Shown here one piece after another: positions 6,997 through 15,800 of a DNA stretch of 34,345 nt; the first letter of the stretch is position 1; each line of letters opens with the position of its first letter. Both the position numbers and the translations under genes were made by a program. Origin of the DNA: DATKJS01 sp050015275 (lineage in GTDB: Bacteria > Acidobacteriota > Aminicenantia > Aminicenantales > Saccharicenantaceae); contig JBEKBS010000024.1 of NCBI GenBank assembly GCA_050015275.1, positions 1-34,345 of the forward strand, read 5' to 3'. The notes under the pieces are model-generated. The model saw only the letters and a list, made by a program, of their open reading frames with translations, searched no databases and had not been told where the DNA came from.

Positions 6997-9097
6997 TCCG
7001 AACGTGTTCATCAACCGGGAGCTGAGCTGGCTCGCCTTCAACCGGCGGGTCCTCGAGGAAGCCCTGGACCCCGCCCTTCCTCTTCTCGAGCGGCTGAAAT
7101 TCCTGGCCATCACCGCGTCCAACCTCGACGAGTTCTTCATGGTCCGCGTCGGCGGCCTGCAGCAGCTCGTTGAGCAGGGCCGCCAGAAACCTGATTTCTC
7201 AGGGCTGACGCCGTCGGCCCAGCTCAAGGAGATCGGCCGCCTGGCCCGGCAGATGACAGATGACCAGCACGCCTGCCTCAGGGATCTCGAGAGCCGGCTG
7301 GCGGAGGCCGGCATCCGGCGCGCCAGGACGGAGGAATTGACCCCGGGCCAGGATACGTATATCGAGCGCCTTTTAACGAACGAGATCCTGCCCGTCGTGA
7401 GCCCGATCGCCCTTAAACCGGACCGGCCCTTGCCCGTCCTCGCCGGACTCAGGATCAACCTCCTCGTCCGCTTCCGGCAGAACCCCGGGGCGAAAGAAGA
7501 AGGTCGAAGCGCCATCGTCACTCTGCCCAAGGGCCTGGCCCGATTCATCACTCTCCCGATCGAAAACGGATATCATTTCGTTCTCTTGGAGGACGTGGCG
7601 ATGCGGTTCGTCGGGCGCCTCTTCCCGGGAGAAGCCATCCTTGAAACCGTCCCCTTTCGCCTCACCAGGAACGCCGACATGGCCGTCCGAGAGGACCAGG
7701 CCGCCGACCTCCTGGCGGACATGAAAGAGGTTCTGGTCGAAAGAAAGCAGAGCGCCTGCGTCCGCCTGGAAGTCAACGAAAAGGCCTCGGCCGCGGCCCT
7801 CGAGCTCCTCCGGACGGCTTTCGACGTCCCCGGCGACCGGGTCTACCGGGTTCCGGGCCCGCTCGACATTTCGTCCTACTTCCGGCTGGCCGGGATGCCG
7901 GGCTTCGAGCAGCTCAAGAACGAGCCGTGGACGCCGCAGCCTGGACCCGATTTCGACAACAGGGAATCCATCTTTGACGTCATCGGGCGCAAGGACATCC
8001 TGCTCTTCCATCCTTATGAGAGTTTCGACCCGGTCCAGCGGCTTGTCGAGGAAGCCGCGGAGGACCCGAACGTCCTGGCCATCAAGCAGATCCTCTACCG
8101 GACGAGCGAAGACAGCCCCATCGTGGCCGCCCTCATCCGGGCCGCCGAAAAAGAGAAGCACGTCACCGCCCTCGTGGAGCTCAAGGCCCGGTTCGACGAG
8201 GCCCGCAACATCGAGGGGGCCCTTGAGCTCGAGCGGGCCGGGGCGCAGGTCGTCTACGGCGTCCGTGGCCTCAAGACTCACGCCAAGATCTGCATCGTCG
8301 TCCGTCGGGAGCCGTCTGGCATCCGGCGCTACGTTCACTTCGGGACGGGCAACTACAACGAAAAAACCGCCCGCCTGTACAGTGATGTCGGTTATATGAC
8401 CTGTCGCGAAGACTACGCCACTGACGCCTCGGCCTTCTTCAACACCATCACGGGTTTTTCACAGGCCGTGCCTTTCTTGAAGCTCGAGGCCGCGCCCCTC
8501 GGACTCAAGGCCAGGCTCATCGAACTCATCGAGAACGAGGCGGAACGTCAGAAACAGGGTCAAAAGGGACTCATCAGGGCCAAGGTCAATTCCCTGTCCG
8601 ACCCCGATGTCATCCAGGCCCTGTGCAAGGCCTCCCAGGCCGGCGTCGAAGTCCAGCTCAACGTCCGCGGCATCTGCTGCCTCCGTCCGGGCGTCGAAGG
8701 CGTGAGCGGGAATATCACGGTGATCAGCATCGTCGACCGTTACCTCGAGCACAGCCGGATCCTTCACTTCCATGACGGAGGCATGGACCGTGTTTTCATC
8801 TCCAGCGCCGACTGGATGCCCCGGAACCTTGAAAGGAGAGTGGAGCTCCTCATCCCGGTCGAAGACGACGCCTGCCGCCAGCGCTTGATGGCGATCCTGG
8901 ATGTCTTTTTCCAGGACAACGTCAAGGCCAAACGGCTTCAACCGGACGGGGCCTACGTCAAGGTCGAAGCGCCTGGGCGGAAGAAGGCCGTCCGCAGCCA
9001 GGAATTCTTTGCCCTCCAGGCCCGCGAGGCCGCGAAGCGAGTGGAGGAAGGCCGGGCCCGGGAATTCGTGCCCGTCCGCCCGTCTTCCCAGAAGTGA
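6986..9097 (+). CDS. ppk1: Polyphosphate kinase 1 (PPK1)
   Basis: This 703-residue protein is a full-length PPK1, which makes polyP reversibly from ATP. The start is TTG 6986 with GGAGAA just upstream, overlapping the end of the Ppx/GppA gene. The N-terminus FINRELSWLAFNRRVLEEA is characteristic. The catalytic PLD-like half contains HPYESFDPVQRL, IKQILYRTS, and LKTHAKICI with H432, the phosphorylated His (H435 in E. coli numbering). HFGTGNYNEKTARLYSD follows, then YLEHSR with H589 (E. coli H592) and FISSADWMPRN. Both catalytic His are present at the same spacing as in E. coli. It is cytosolic or membrane-associated. It lies between polyP hydrolase and PPK2 genes, giving the operon both synthesis and use. 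Confidence 0.97.
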   Translation: MPANPNVFINRELSWLAFNRRVLEEALDPALPLLERLKFLAITASNLDEFFMVRVGGLQQLVEQGRQKPDFSGLTPSAQLKEIGRLARQMTDDQHACLRDLESRLAEAGIRRARTEELTPGQDTYIERLLTNEILPVVSPIALKPDRPLPVLAGLRINLLVRFRQNPGAKEEGRSAIVTLPKGLARFITLPIENGYHFVLLEDVAMRFVGRLFPGEAILETVPFRLTRNADMAVREDQAADLLADMKEVLVERKQSACVRLEVNEKASAAALELLRTAFDVPGDRVYRVPGPLDISSYFRLAGMPGFEQLKNEPWTPQPGPDFDNRESIFDVIGRKDILLFHPYESFDPVQRLVEEAAEDPNVLAIKQILYRTSEDSPIVAALIRAAEKEKHVTALVELKARFDEARNIEGALELERAGAQVVYGVRGLKTHAKICIVVRREPSGIRRYVHFGTGNYNEKTARLYSDVGYMTCREDYATDASAFFNTITGFSQAVPFLKLEAAPLGLKARLIELIENEAERQKQGQKGLIRAKVNSLSDPDVIQALCKASQAGVEVQLNVRGICCLRPGVEGVSGNITVISIVDRYLEHSRILHFHDGGMDRVFISSADWMPRNLERRVELLIPVEDDACRQRLMAILDVFFQDNVKAKRLQPDGAYVKVEAPGRKKAVRSQEFFALQAREAAKRVEEGRAREFVPVRPSSQK

Positions 9098-9135
9098 TCA
9101 GGGCTGCCCGTCATGGCTGACCAAAGGAGGATGGC

Positions 9136-9954
9136 ATGAACCTCAAGAATCTGAACAGGAAGTTGGTCGTCAAGCCAGGAACAAAGGTCAAGCTTCCGGA
9201 CTTCGATCCCGAGGATACCGCCGGGGTGAAAGACAAGGATGAGGCCCTCGAGGTCATGGAGCGGAACCGGCTGAAGCTGGAGAAGATGCACACCCTCCTG
9301 GCTGCCGAGAACAAGCGTTCGGTCCTGATCGTGCTCCAGGGAATGGACACCAGCGGCAAGGACGGGACCATCCGCCATGTCATGAACGGGATCAACCCCC
9401 AGGGATGCGAGGTGACGTCCTTCAAGGCGCCCAGCGCCGAGGAGCTGGATCACGATTTCCTGTGGCGGATTCATAAAGCAGTTCCCCCCAAAGGGGACAT
9501 CGGGATCTTCAACCGTTCGCATTACGAGGAGGTCCTCGTTGTCCGCGTCCACAACCTGGTGCCCCGTGAGGTGTGGTCCGAGCGCTACAAGCAGATCAAC
9601 CGTTTCGAGCAGATCCTTTCGGAGAACCAGGTGAAGATCCTGAAATTCTTCCTCCACATCAGCAAGGACGAGCAGAAGAAACGGCTCCTGGAGCGGCTGG
9701 CTGACCCGACCAAGAACTGGAAGATGAATCCCCAGGATCTCAAGGAGCGCGAGTTCTGGAAGGATTACCTGGAGGCCTATGAGGACGTCTTGACGGAGTG
9801 CAGCACGGAGTGGGCCCCCTGGTTCATCATCCCGGCGAACAAGAAGTGGTTCCGCAACCTGGCCGTCTCCCAGATCATCATCGAGGCCCTGGAGTCCCTC
9901 GACATGAAGTATCCCAAGCTGAGCTTCGATCCCCGCAAGATCGTGATCCGATGA
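9136..9954 (+). CDS. ppk2: PPK2-family polyP:nucleotide phosphotransferase
   Basis: This 272-residue protein starts at ATG 9136 after AAAGGAGG. It belongs to the PPK2 family, P-loop kinases that transfer phosphate between polyP and nucleotides. The Walker A-type loop is GMDTSGKDG (residues 69-77; D71 and K75), and the Walker B/lid region is FNRSHYEEVLVVRVH (N126, R127, H129). The FNRSHYEEV form, rather than DRSWYNR, points to the single-domain subgroup related to class III enzymes able to phosphorylate AMP and ADP with polyP; substrate class remains an inference. It follows PPK1 by 38 nt on the same strand and closes the operon; the 250 nt to the next, convergent gene show no clear terminator. 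Confidence 0.95.
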   Translation: MNLKNLNRKLVVKPGTKVKLPDFDPEDTAGVKDKDEALEVMERNRLKLEKMHTLLAAENKRSVLIVLQGMDTSGKDGTIRHVMNGINPQGCEVTSFKAPSAEELDHDFLWRIHKAVPPKGDIGIFNRSHYEEVLVVRVHNLVPREVWSERYKQINRFEQILSENQVKILKFFLHISKDEQKKRLLERLADPTKNWKMNPQDLKEREFWKDYLEAYEDVLTECSTEWAPWFIIPANKKWFRNLAVSQIIIEALESLDMKYPKLSFDPRKIVIR

Positions 9955-10204
9955 GGAGGGAGCTTCGCGGGAGCCGGAAGAGCACTCTGATTTCATGATT
10001 CCCTCACACGTGATGAACGAAACCTGCCAGCCCGTGACCAAGGATCATACGGAATAGGGCGCGTCAGATATTCTGCGTAAACCTCCATAAAAAGCTCACA
10101 TTATAGGTGGACTATTTTTCAAGGATGAGGTCCGGTGCATAGTTGGCACACGGGGAGAGGCCTATTTGACACGGTCCGGAAAAAAGCGGACGGTCAGTTG
10201 ATCG

Positions 10205-12691
10205 TCAGCGATTCGCTCCCCGCGGATCCAAGGCCAAATCGACGAGGTCAGCCAAGTCCGCCAAGTGGTTCTTGGTCACCTCATCAGACGCAACGGCCGA
10301 TTTCTCAAGAAAGAGCCGGCGAAGGGCTTTCAGCTCCGCCCGGATGGCCCCGCGGCTGTCGTCGTTCCGTATCATGAACGCGGGCCCCGACGCTCCGGGC
10401 ATCGAAGGCCCGACCTGGGCTCCGGCCTGGGGCGGCGCCAGCCGGCCGGTCAGGATTTCAATGTAAGCCCTCTGCAGGTTGCGACGATAGGGGTCGATCA
10501 CGACTTGGGGTCCGCTCAGTTCTGTGAAGATGCCTGACCGCAAGTCCGCGAGAAGCTCTATGATGGTATAAGCCTGATCGCCGAGGATGGCCGCGTGGTC
10601 CTGGAGACGGCTGATCCGGGTTTGCCGGAGGAGATTGTTCAAGATGCCCTGCTGGAGGCTCACGAGCCTGGCCTGGCCGCTCGAGGGTTCGATCTTGCGG
10701 ACGATGTCGGCGGGCTCGAGCCAGGCGGGCGCCTTGAAAACGTTCTCGTTGAGGAATCTCACGGCCTCCTGCTGGCGGGCCTTGGAGACGGGCTGAAAGC
10801 GGACTCCGGGCGCCAGCCCGACCTTGGGCTCGCTATCGTAACCGCCGATGATGTTGGCCACGTGCCCGGCTTCGAGGCGCAGCTGGTCCCAGATCGCAGA
10901 GTACATGTGGCCGAACTCGTCGTAATTTTCACCGGCCTTGAGGACGGCTCCGCCGAGCATGTTCACGACCCGCTTGAGGTTCCTGAGGCCGAGTTCGGTA
11001 GCTTTGACGGCATCGATGTCGCCCACGGCCTCGGTCTCCTCTCCGGGGTCGGTGCCATAGGCGCCGGCCGTGCTGAACCTCAGCCAGGGCGTCGTCTCCT
11101 GCACCTTGCACATCTCGTTCAAGGCCGGCTTTTCATCTTCAGGGGTTTTGGCTCCAGGGATCGGCGTATAGCCCCATTTGATGGAGAAAATGTCATAGGG
11201 ACCGAGCTTGGGAATCAGGTCATCCGGGTCGATCCCGTCTTCGGGCTGGGCGACGTAATTGAAACGGGAGTAGTCCATGAGAGTCGAGACGTGACCGTAT
11301 TTCTTCACCCAGTTCTTGTCCCGGATCTTCTCGATGGGGTAGGTGGCGCTGGCTTTGAAATTGTGAGGCAGCCCGAGTGAGTGTCCGACCTCGTGGGTGA
11401 CGATAAAGACCAGGATCTTGCCCATGAGCTCGTCGGGCAAGGGAAGAGTCCTGCAGCGCGGGTCGAGGGGCCCGACCTGGACCCAGTACCAATCGCGGGC
11501 CAGCTGCTGGACGTTGTGGTAGACCTCGATATCGGCGTCGAGGATCTCGCCGCTCCGCGGGTCGGAGACGTGGGGCCCCATGGCGTTGGCCACGGTCGAA
11601 GGCACCCAGCGGACCACGGAATAGCGGGCGTCGTCGACGCTCCAGTCCGGGTCCTGCTCAGGCGTCGGCGCCTCCCTGGCCTGAATGGCCTTGATGAAGC
11701 CGGCGGCTTCGAAGGCGGGCTGCCAGGCCTCAATGCCCTTTTTAATATAAGGGACCCATTTCTTGGGCGTCGCGGGATCCACGTAAAAGATGATCGGCTT
11801 CACGGGCTCGCTCTTGGCGGCCGAGGGGTCCTTCTTTTCCAGGCGCCAGCGGGCGATAAAGGCCGTGGTCTTGACCTCGTGGACGGTGCGGCTGTAGTTG
11901 GTGTGGCTGTGGGTGAAGTATCCCACCCGCTCGTCCTCCAGGCGGCCCATCATCGGCTTTTCCGGGAGCTTCACGAACGAGTAATGGACGACGGCCGTCG
12001 GGCTGGGCGTGGGTGGCAGATAATCGGCGTACTGCGGCGGGAAGCCCGGCGGGAGCTGGGGCGGCTTGGGGTTGAAGGTTTGGGTGGCTTCGGCATTGAG
12101 GTTGATCGGGAAGACCTTGACCTTGTCGAGGAACGTCCGGGAGGGGTCGATGGTCAGACCGCCGAGGGCCTTCTTCACCGGGATTTCATTGACGTCGCCC
12201 GTAAAGAACTTCGTCGCATCGATGACCGGAGCTCCGTCCGCGGCGAAGGCTTCGACCGGGAAAGCCATCATGATCGTCGGGGTCTCCATGGCGTCCACCG
12301 CCGCCTTGATGGGGTCATTCGGATCGGCGATATTGGAGTAGGATATGGCCCGCAGGAGGACTTTGTTCTCGCGCTGATCCCAGCGGACGACCAGGTCGAC
12401 GACCGACTGGCCCGGATAGCTCACGTCGCTCGGGCTTTTCTTGATCTCGACGACGAGGAGGAGGTCCTTTCCCAGTTCGGTCTTCGGGATCTCGAAGAGG
12501 GCTTTCCCCTTCCCCACGTGGACTTTGAAGAGGCCGGACTGCGTTTTGAAGTCCGCCGTGACAACCTGATCATAGGGCTTGGGCTCGCCCTCGGCGGGCT
12601 TGGCCGCGGGGGTTTCTTGCTTGGGTTTATCCTGGGGGAAGGACAGCACGGTCAGACAAAGAACCAGGATGACGGGAAATAATCGTTTCAT
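10205..12691 (-). CDS. Exported zinc-dependent metalloprotease (DUF5117/DUF4953 type)
   Basis: This 828-residue protein starts at ATG 12691, chosen because GAGGAGG lies just upstream and a signal peptide follows (MKRLFPVILVLCLTVLSFPQ); a longer frame to 12736 lacks both. The N-terminal region (about 40-250) fits the DUF5118/DUF5117 domains. The metzincin-like zinc site HEVGHSLGLPHNF gives H433, E434, H437 and H443 in the pattern HExxHxxGxxH, followed by a YGHVSTLMDYSRFNY segment like a Met-turn. The C-terminal part is helical. These large exported proteases are common in Bacteroidota and Acidobacteriota; substrates are not known. It lies 111 nt downstream of the alpha-2-macroglobulin gene on the same strand, possibly cotranscribed. 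Confidence 0.92.
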   Translation of the reverse strand: MKRLFPVILVLCLTVLSFPQDKPKQETPAAKPAEGEPKPYDQVVTADFKTQSGLFKVHVGKGKALFEIPKTELGKDLLLVVEIKKSPSDVSYPGQSVVDLVVRWDQRENKVLLRAISYSNIADPNDPIKAAVDAMETPTIMMAFPVEAFAADGAPVIDATKFFTGDVNEIPVKKALGGLTIDPSRTFLDKVKVFPINLNAEATQTFNPKPPQLPPGFPPQYADYLPPTPSPTAVVHYSFVKLPEKPMMGRLEDERVGYFTHSHTNYSRTVHEVKTTAFIARWRLEKKDPSAAKSEPVKPIIFYVDPATPKKWVPYIKKGIEAWQPAFEAAGFIKAIQAREAPTPEQDPDWSVDDARYSVVRWVPSTVANAMGPHVSDPRSGEILDADIEVYHNVQQLARDWYWVQVGPLDPRCRTLPLPDELMGKILVFIVTHEVGHSLGLPHNFKASATYPIEKIRDKNWVKKYGHVSTLMDYSRFNYVAQPEDGIDPDDLIPKLGPYDIFSIKWGYTPIPGAKTPEDEKPALNEMCKVQETTPWLRFSTAGAYGTDPGEETEAVGDIDAVKATELGLRNLKRVVNMLGGAVLKAGENYDEFGHMYSAIWDQLRLEAGHVANIIGGYDSEPKVGLAPGVRFQPVSKARQQEAVRFLNENVFKAPAWLEPADIVRKIEPSSGQARLVSLQQGILNNLLRQTRISRLQDHAAILGDQAYTIIELLADLRSGIFTELSGPQVVIDPYRRNLQRAYIEILTGRLAPPQAGAQVGPSMPGASGPAFMIRNDDSRGAIRAELKALRRLFLEKSAVASDEVTKNHLADLADLVDLALDPRGANR

Positions 12692-12802
12692 GAACGTCCT
12701 CCTCGAGTGAATATGATTGATTCGGGCCCGGGACACATGAGGCGGAAACGTAACACGTGGGAGAGATCCCTGTCAAGATTGTCCGGCCCAAGCTCAGTTC
12801 GA

Positions 12803-15800
12803 TTACCTGATCGTCACTAGCGCGCCGGCGGAATAGGCCGCGAATTCCGGCGCATACATCGACTGCAGTGTCGCGGGGGCGGCCTTGAACGTCCCGGCCA
12901 TGGCGCACCGCATCCGGTACTTGAGCGTGTACTCGCCCTGGGGCAGCCACTCCATGAAGAAATTCGTGCCGCTGTCCCTGATCTCCTCGTAGCGCCCGAG
13001 CCCCAGGTCCCATCTGTAGCCCGACGTGAGCGTCACGGGTTCGCATCCCGACGGCCGCGGATCCCGCAGATGCACGTACTCGGCCGGGCGCCTTGCCCGG
13101 ATCGCGAGCTGGACCTCGATCTCGTCGCCGACCGCGAGCGCCGCGCCCTCGGCCAGCGGCTTCAGGACGACCTCGTCGCCCTTCTTTTCCCGCTTGAAAT
13201 AGCTCCTCTCGACCGCGAACAGGTCCCCTTCGCCCCGCTCCGGCATTTTCTCCGTGCTGAAATGCCAGGTCGCGCTGGCGAAGGCCATCCCTCTCCCTTC
13301 CTTGCTGACCCGGACCGTCGCGCACGGCGCCGTCGCCGATTGACCCGCCGCGCCATCCCACCCGAGCTTCTCGCCCGGGACGACCACCTGATTTTTCTTT
13401 CCCGTGTACGTGTCCGGTTCGAAGGTGAGCTCCGTCCTCGTGCCGCACGCCTCGACCGTCACCGCCTCCCTCGTTCCCAGCCCCCCCGTCTGCTTCAGGA
13501 AATATGCCACCGCGTAGATGACCTCGGCCGTCGCCCGCGTCGATTTCCAGTGGTTGAGCTCCTTGTTGAGGAAGAGCCACTGGACGAGCCCCTCGCTCCT
13601 CGCGTCCGCCGGCTTGAGCTCCATGAGCGTCCGCAGGGCGAAGGCGTGCGTTTCGATCGTATCGTTGTACCAGAGCCAGCCGCGGTCCTCCGGCGCCCAG
13701 CTCGTCCCCTCGTCCACCGTCGTCCTGGCGCTGTCCATCACGCTGTCCCAGACGAGCGCCGCGTCCTTCACCCGTCCCGCCCGCTTGAGCGTCAGGGCCA
13801 GGAATCCCTTAACGTACGGCGAGTGGTCCTTCCAGTGCTTGAACGAGAAGTCGAGCATCAGTTTCCGCTCCGCGTCCGTGAACACACCGCCCGTCCAGGA
13901 CGCATCCGGGAAATTGCTGATCGTGTAGTTCATGAAGGTGACGAACTCCCAGCCCGTGTCGTGGGCCATGAGCATCGAAACGATCTCGTCGATGTAGTGG
14001 CGGTGCAAGTAACCGAACGCCCGCGCGACCGGTTCCTTCGGGACGCTCACTCCGAACTCGATCGCCTTCGAGAACCCGTGGACGATGTAGAGGGTCATGT
14101 AGGGCGACGGCGGCCCGCCCGGCCACCACGGGAACGCCCCGATCGATGTCTGCGCCTTCAGGAGCTTCCCGAGCGACGCCTCTCTCTGGGCCTTGGCCAC
14201 GCGCGGGTCGAGCACTTTCTCCACCCCGTACCCCGCGCCCTGGCCGCCCCGCGCCTCCGCCAGCCACGGCGTCTCCTCGAGTCCCATTTTCCGGTTCGGG
14301 TCGGCGGCGTCGAACGTCTCATAGACCGTATCGCGCTTGCTCAGGGCCTGGGCCATGCGGGCGGCCGCAGGATACTTGTCGTAGAGGCTCGTCAGGATCC
14401 CCGTGGACATGAACCGGTTGAGCGTCTGCTCGGTGCACTCGTAAGGGCAGTTGACGAGGTAGGGGAGGGCCTCCAGGAGCCCGTAAAATAGCTGGGCGTC
14501 CACGGTGACCACGAGCTGTTCGTTGATGCGCGTCGGGTCGTCCGTCTTCGCCAGGTCCGCGAACTTCAATTCGCGCGTCCCGCCCTCCCTGAGCGTCGCG
14601 AACCGCGACTGGACGAGATGCATCCGTCCCGGCAGGACCGGCAGCGGCCTGAGCTCACCGTCGCCGAACGCCCCTGCCCTGGCCGTGACTTTGAAAGCCA
14701 CCGTCCCGACCCGGGCCGGCGCCGCGAGCGGGAACGTGACGGCGCTCGCGCCCCCCGCCTTGACCTTGAACGCCTGGGCCGGAACGCTCGCCGGCAGGCC
14801 GAACGCGGGCGCCAAATTTTCGCTCGTCGCCGGGTCGAAGATCTCGAGCGAGACCTCGCCCGTCAACTCCTTTTTCCCCGCGTTATTGACCATGACCCTG
14901 AGCTCGGCCCGGTCTCCCTCCCGGAAGAATCGCGGCAGGTAGGGCCGGACCATGAGCTCCTTGACGGTCCGGGCCTCTTTCTCGAGCGTCCCGCCCGTGA
15001 GGTCGCGCGTCACCCCGTGGACAAAGACCCGCCACCCCGTGACGGAATCGGGCACCGTGAACTCCACGGCCGCGGTCCCGTCCGCGCCCGTCAGGAGATG
15101 GGGCTGCCAGAAGGCCGTTTCCGAGAAATTCGACCGGAGCGGGACCGGCGCTTCCTGGACGGCGGGCTCCTGGCCCGGTTTGCCGCCCTTCTCCTTGGAA
15201 GGAGCTCCTTGCTCTTCGGCTAAGTTCGTCATCATGGCCGTTTTTTTCACGTCGACTCCCGGCGCGGCGGCGGTCACAGTCCTGTCGGCCTTAATCCCTC
15301 CCAGCACTCCGCCGACGACACCGCCCAAAACGCGGCCGCCAGGCCCGCCGGTCCCGTAGCCGCTGAGGTTCACGAGGCCGTCCGGCCGGAATGTCGGAAA
15401 CGACGGGATGTGCGTCCACCCGGAATCCTCGGAGTACGCCTGCCGGGCCATGCCCAGCGAGGGGTCCCAGGCCGCAGTTCCCGCCCTGTTCGGGTAGAGG
15501 TTCAGCAGGCTGGGCGGGTGGTGAGGCGCGAAGAGGTCCAGGCTCCGGTCGTACATGTAGGCCAGGAGCTCGGCGGCCCCCTGGACCGCGGGCTTCCCGC
15601 CCGGCGTCTTCACCGTCACCCGCCACGTTTCCCGGCCGCCCGGGGCGAGCTTGTCGCGGAAAGTCGAGAACGTGAGGCCGAGCTCCTTGTTGTCCCAGGG
15701 GACGAAGACGCTGGCCTCGTCCGTTAAAAACTGATGGTCCCTGAGGGCCGTCAGGCGCGCCCCGAACCCTCCCCGGAGCTCTTCGGTGACCGGGATCTCG

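Noticed and set aside
9955..10204. Possible terminator or promoter in the convergent gap after PPK2
   Set aside because: GTCCG/CGGAC near 10172-10189 gives only a 5-bp stem without a T-tract, and the minus-strand TTGAAA and TATAAT pair near 10099-10127 has a spacing of 11 nt, too short for a promoter.
11381..12682. 433-residue plus-strand frame opposite the metalloprotease
   Set aside because: No start site signals, and the opposite strand encodes the conserved HExxH protease.
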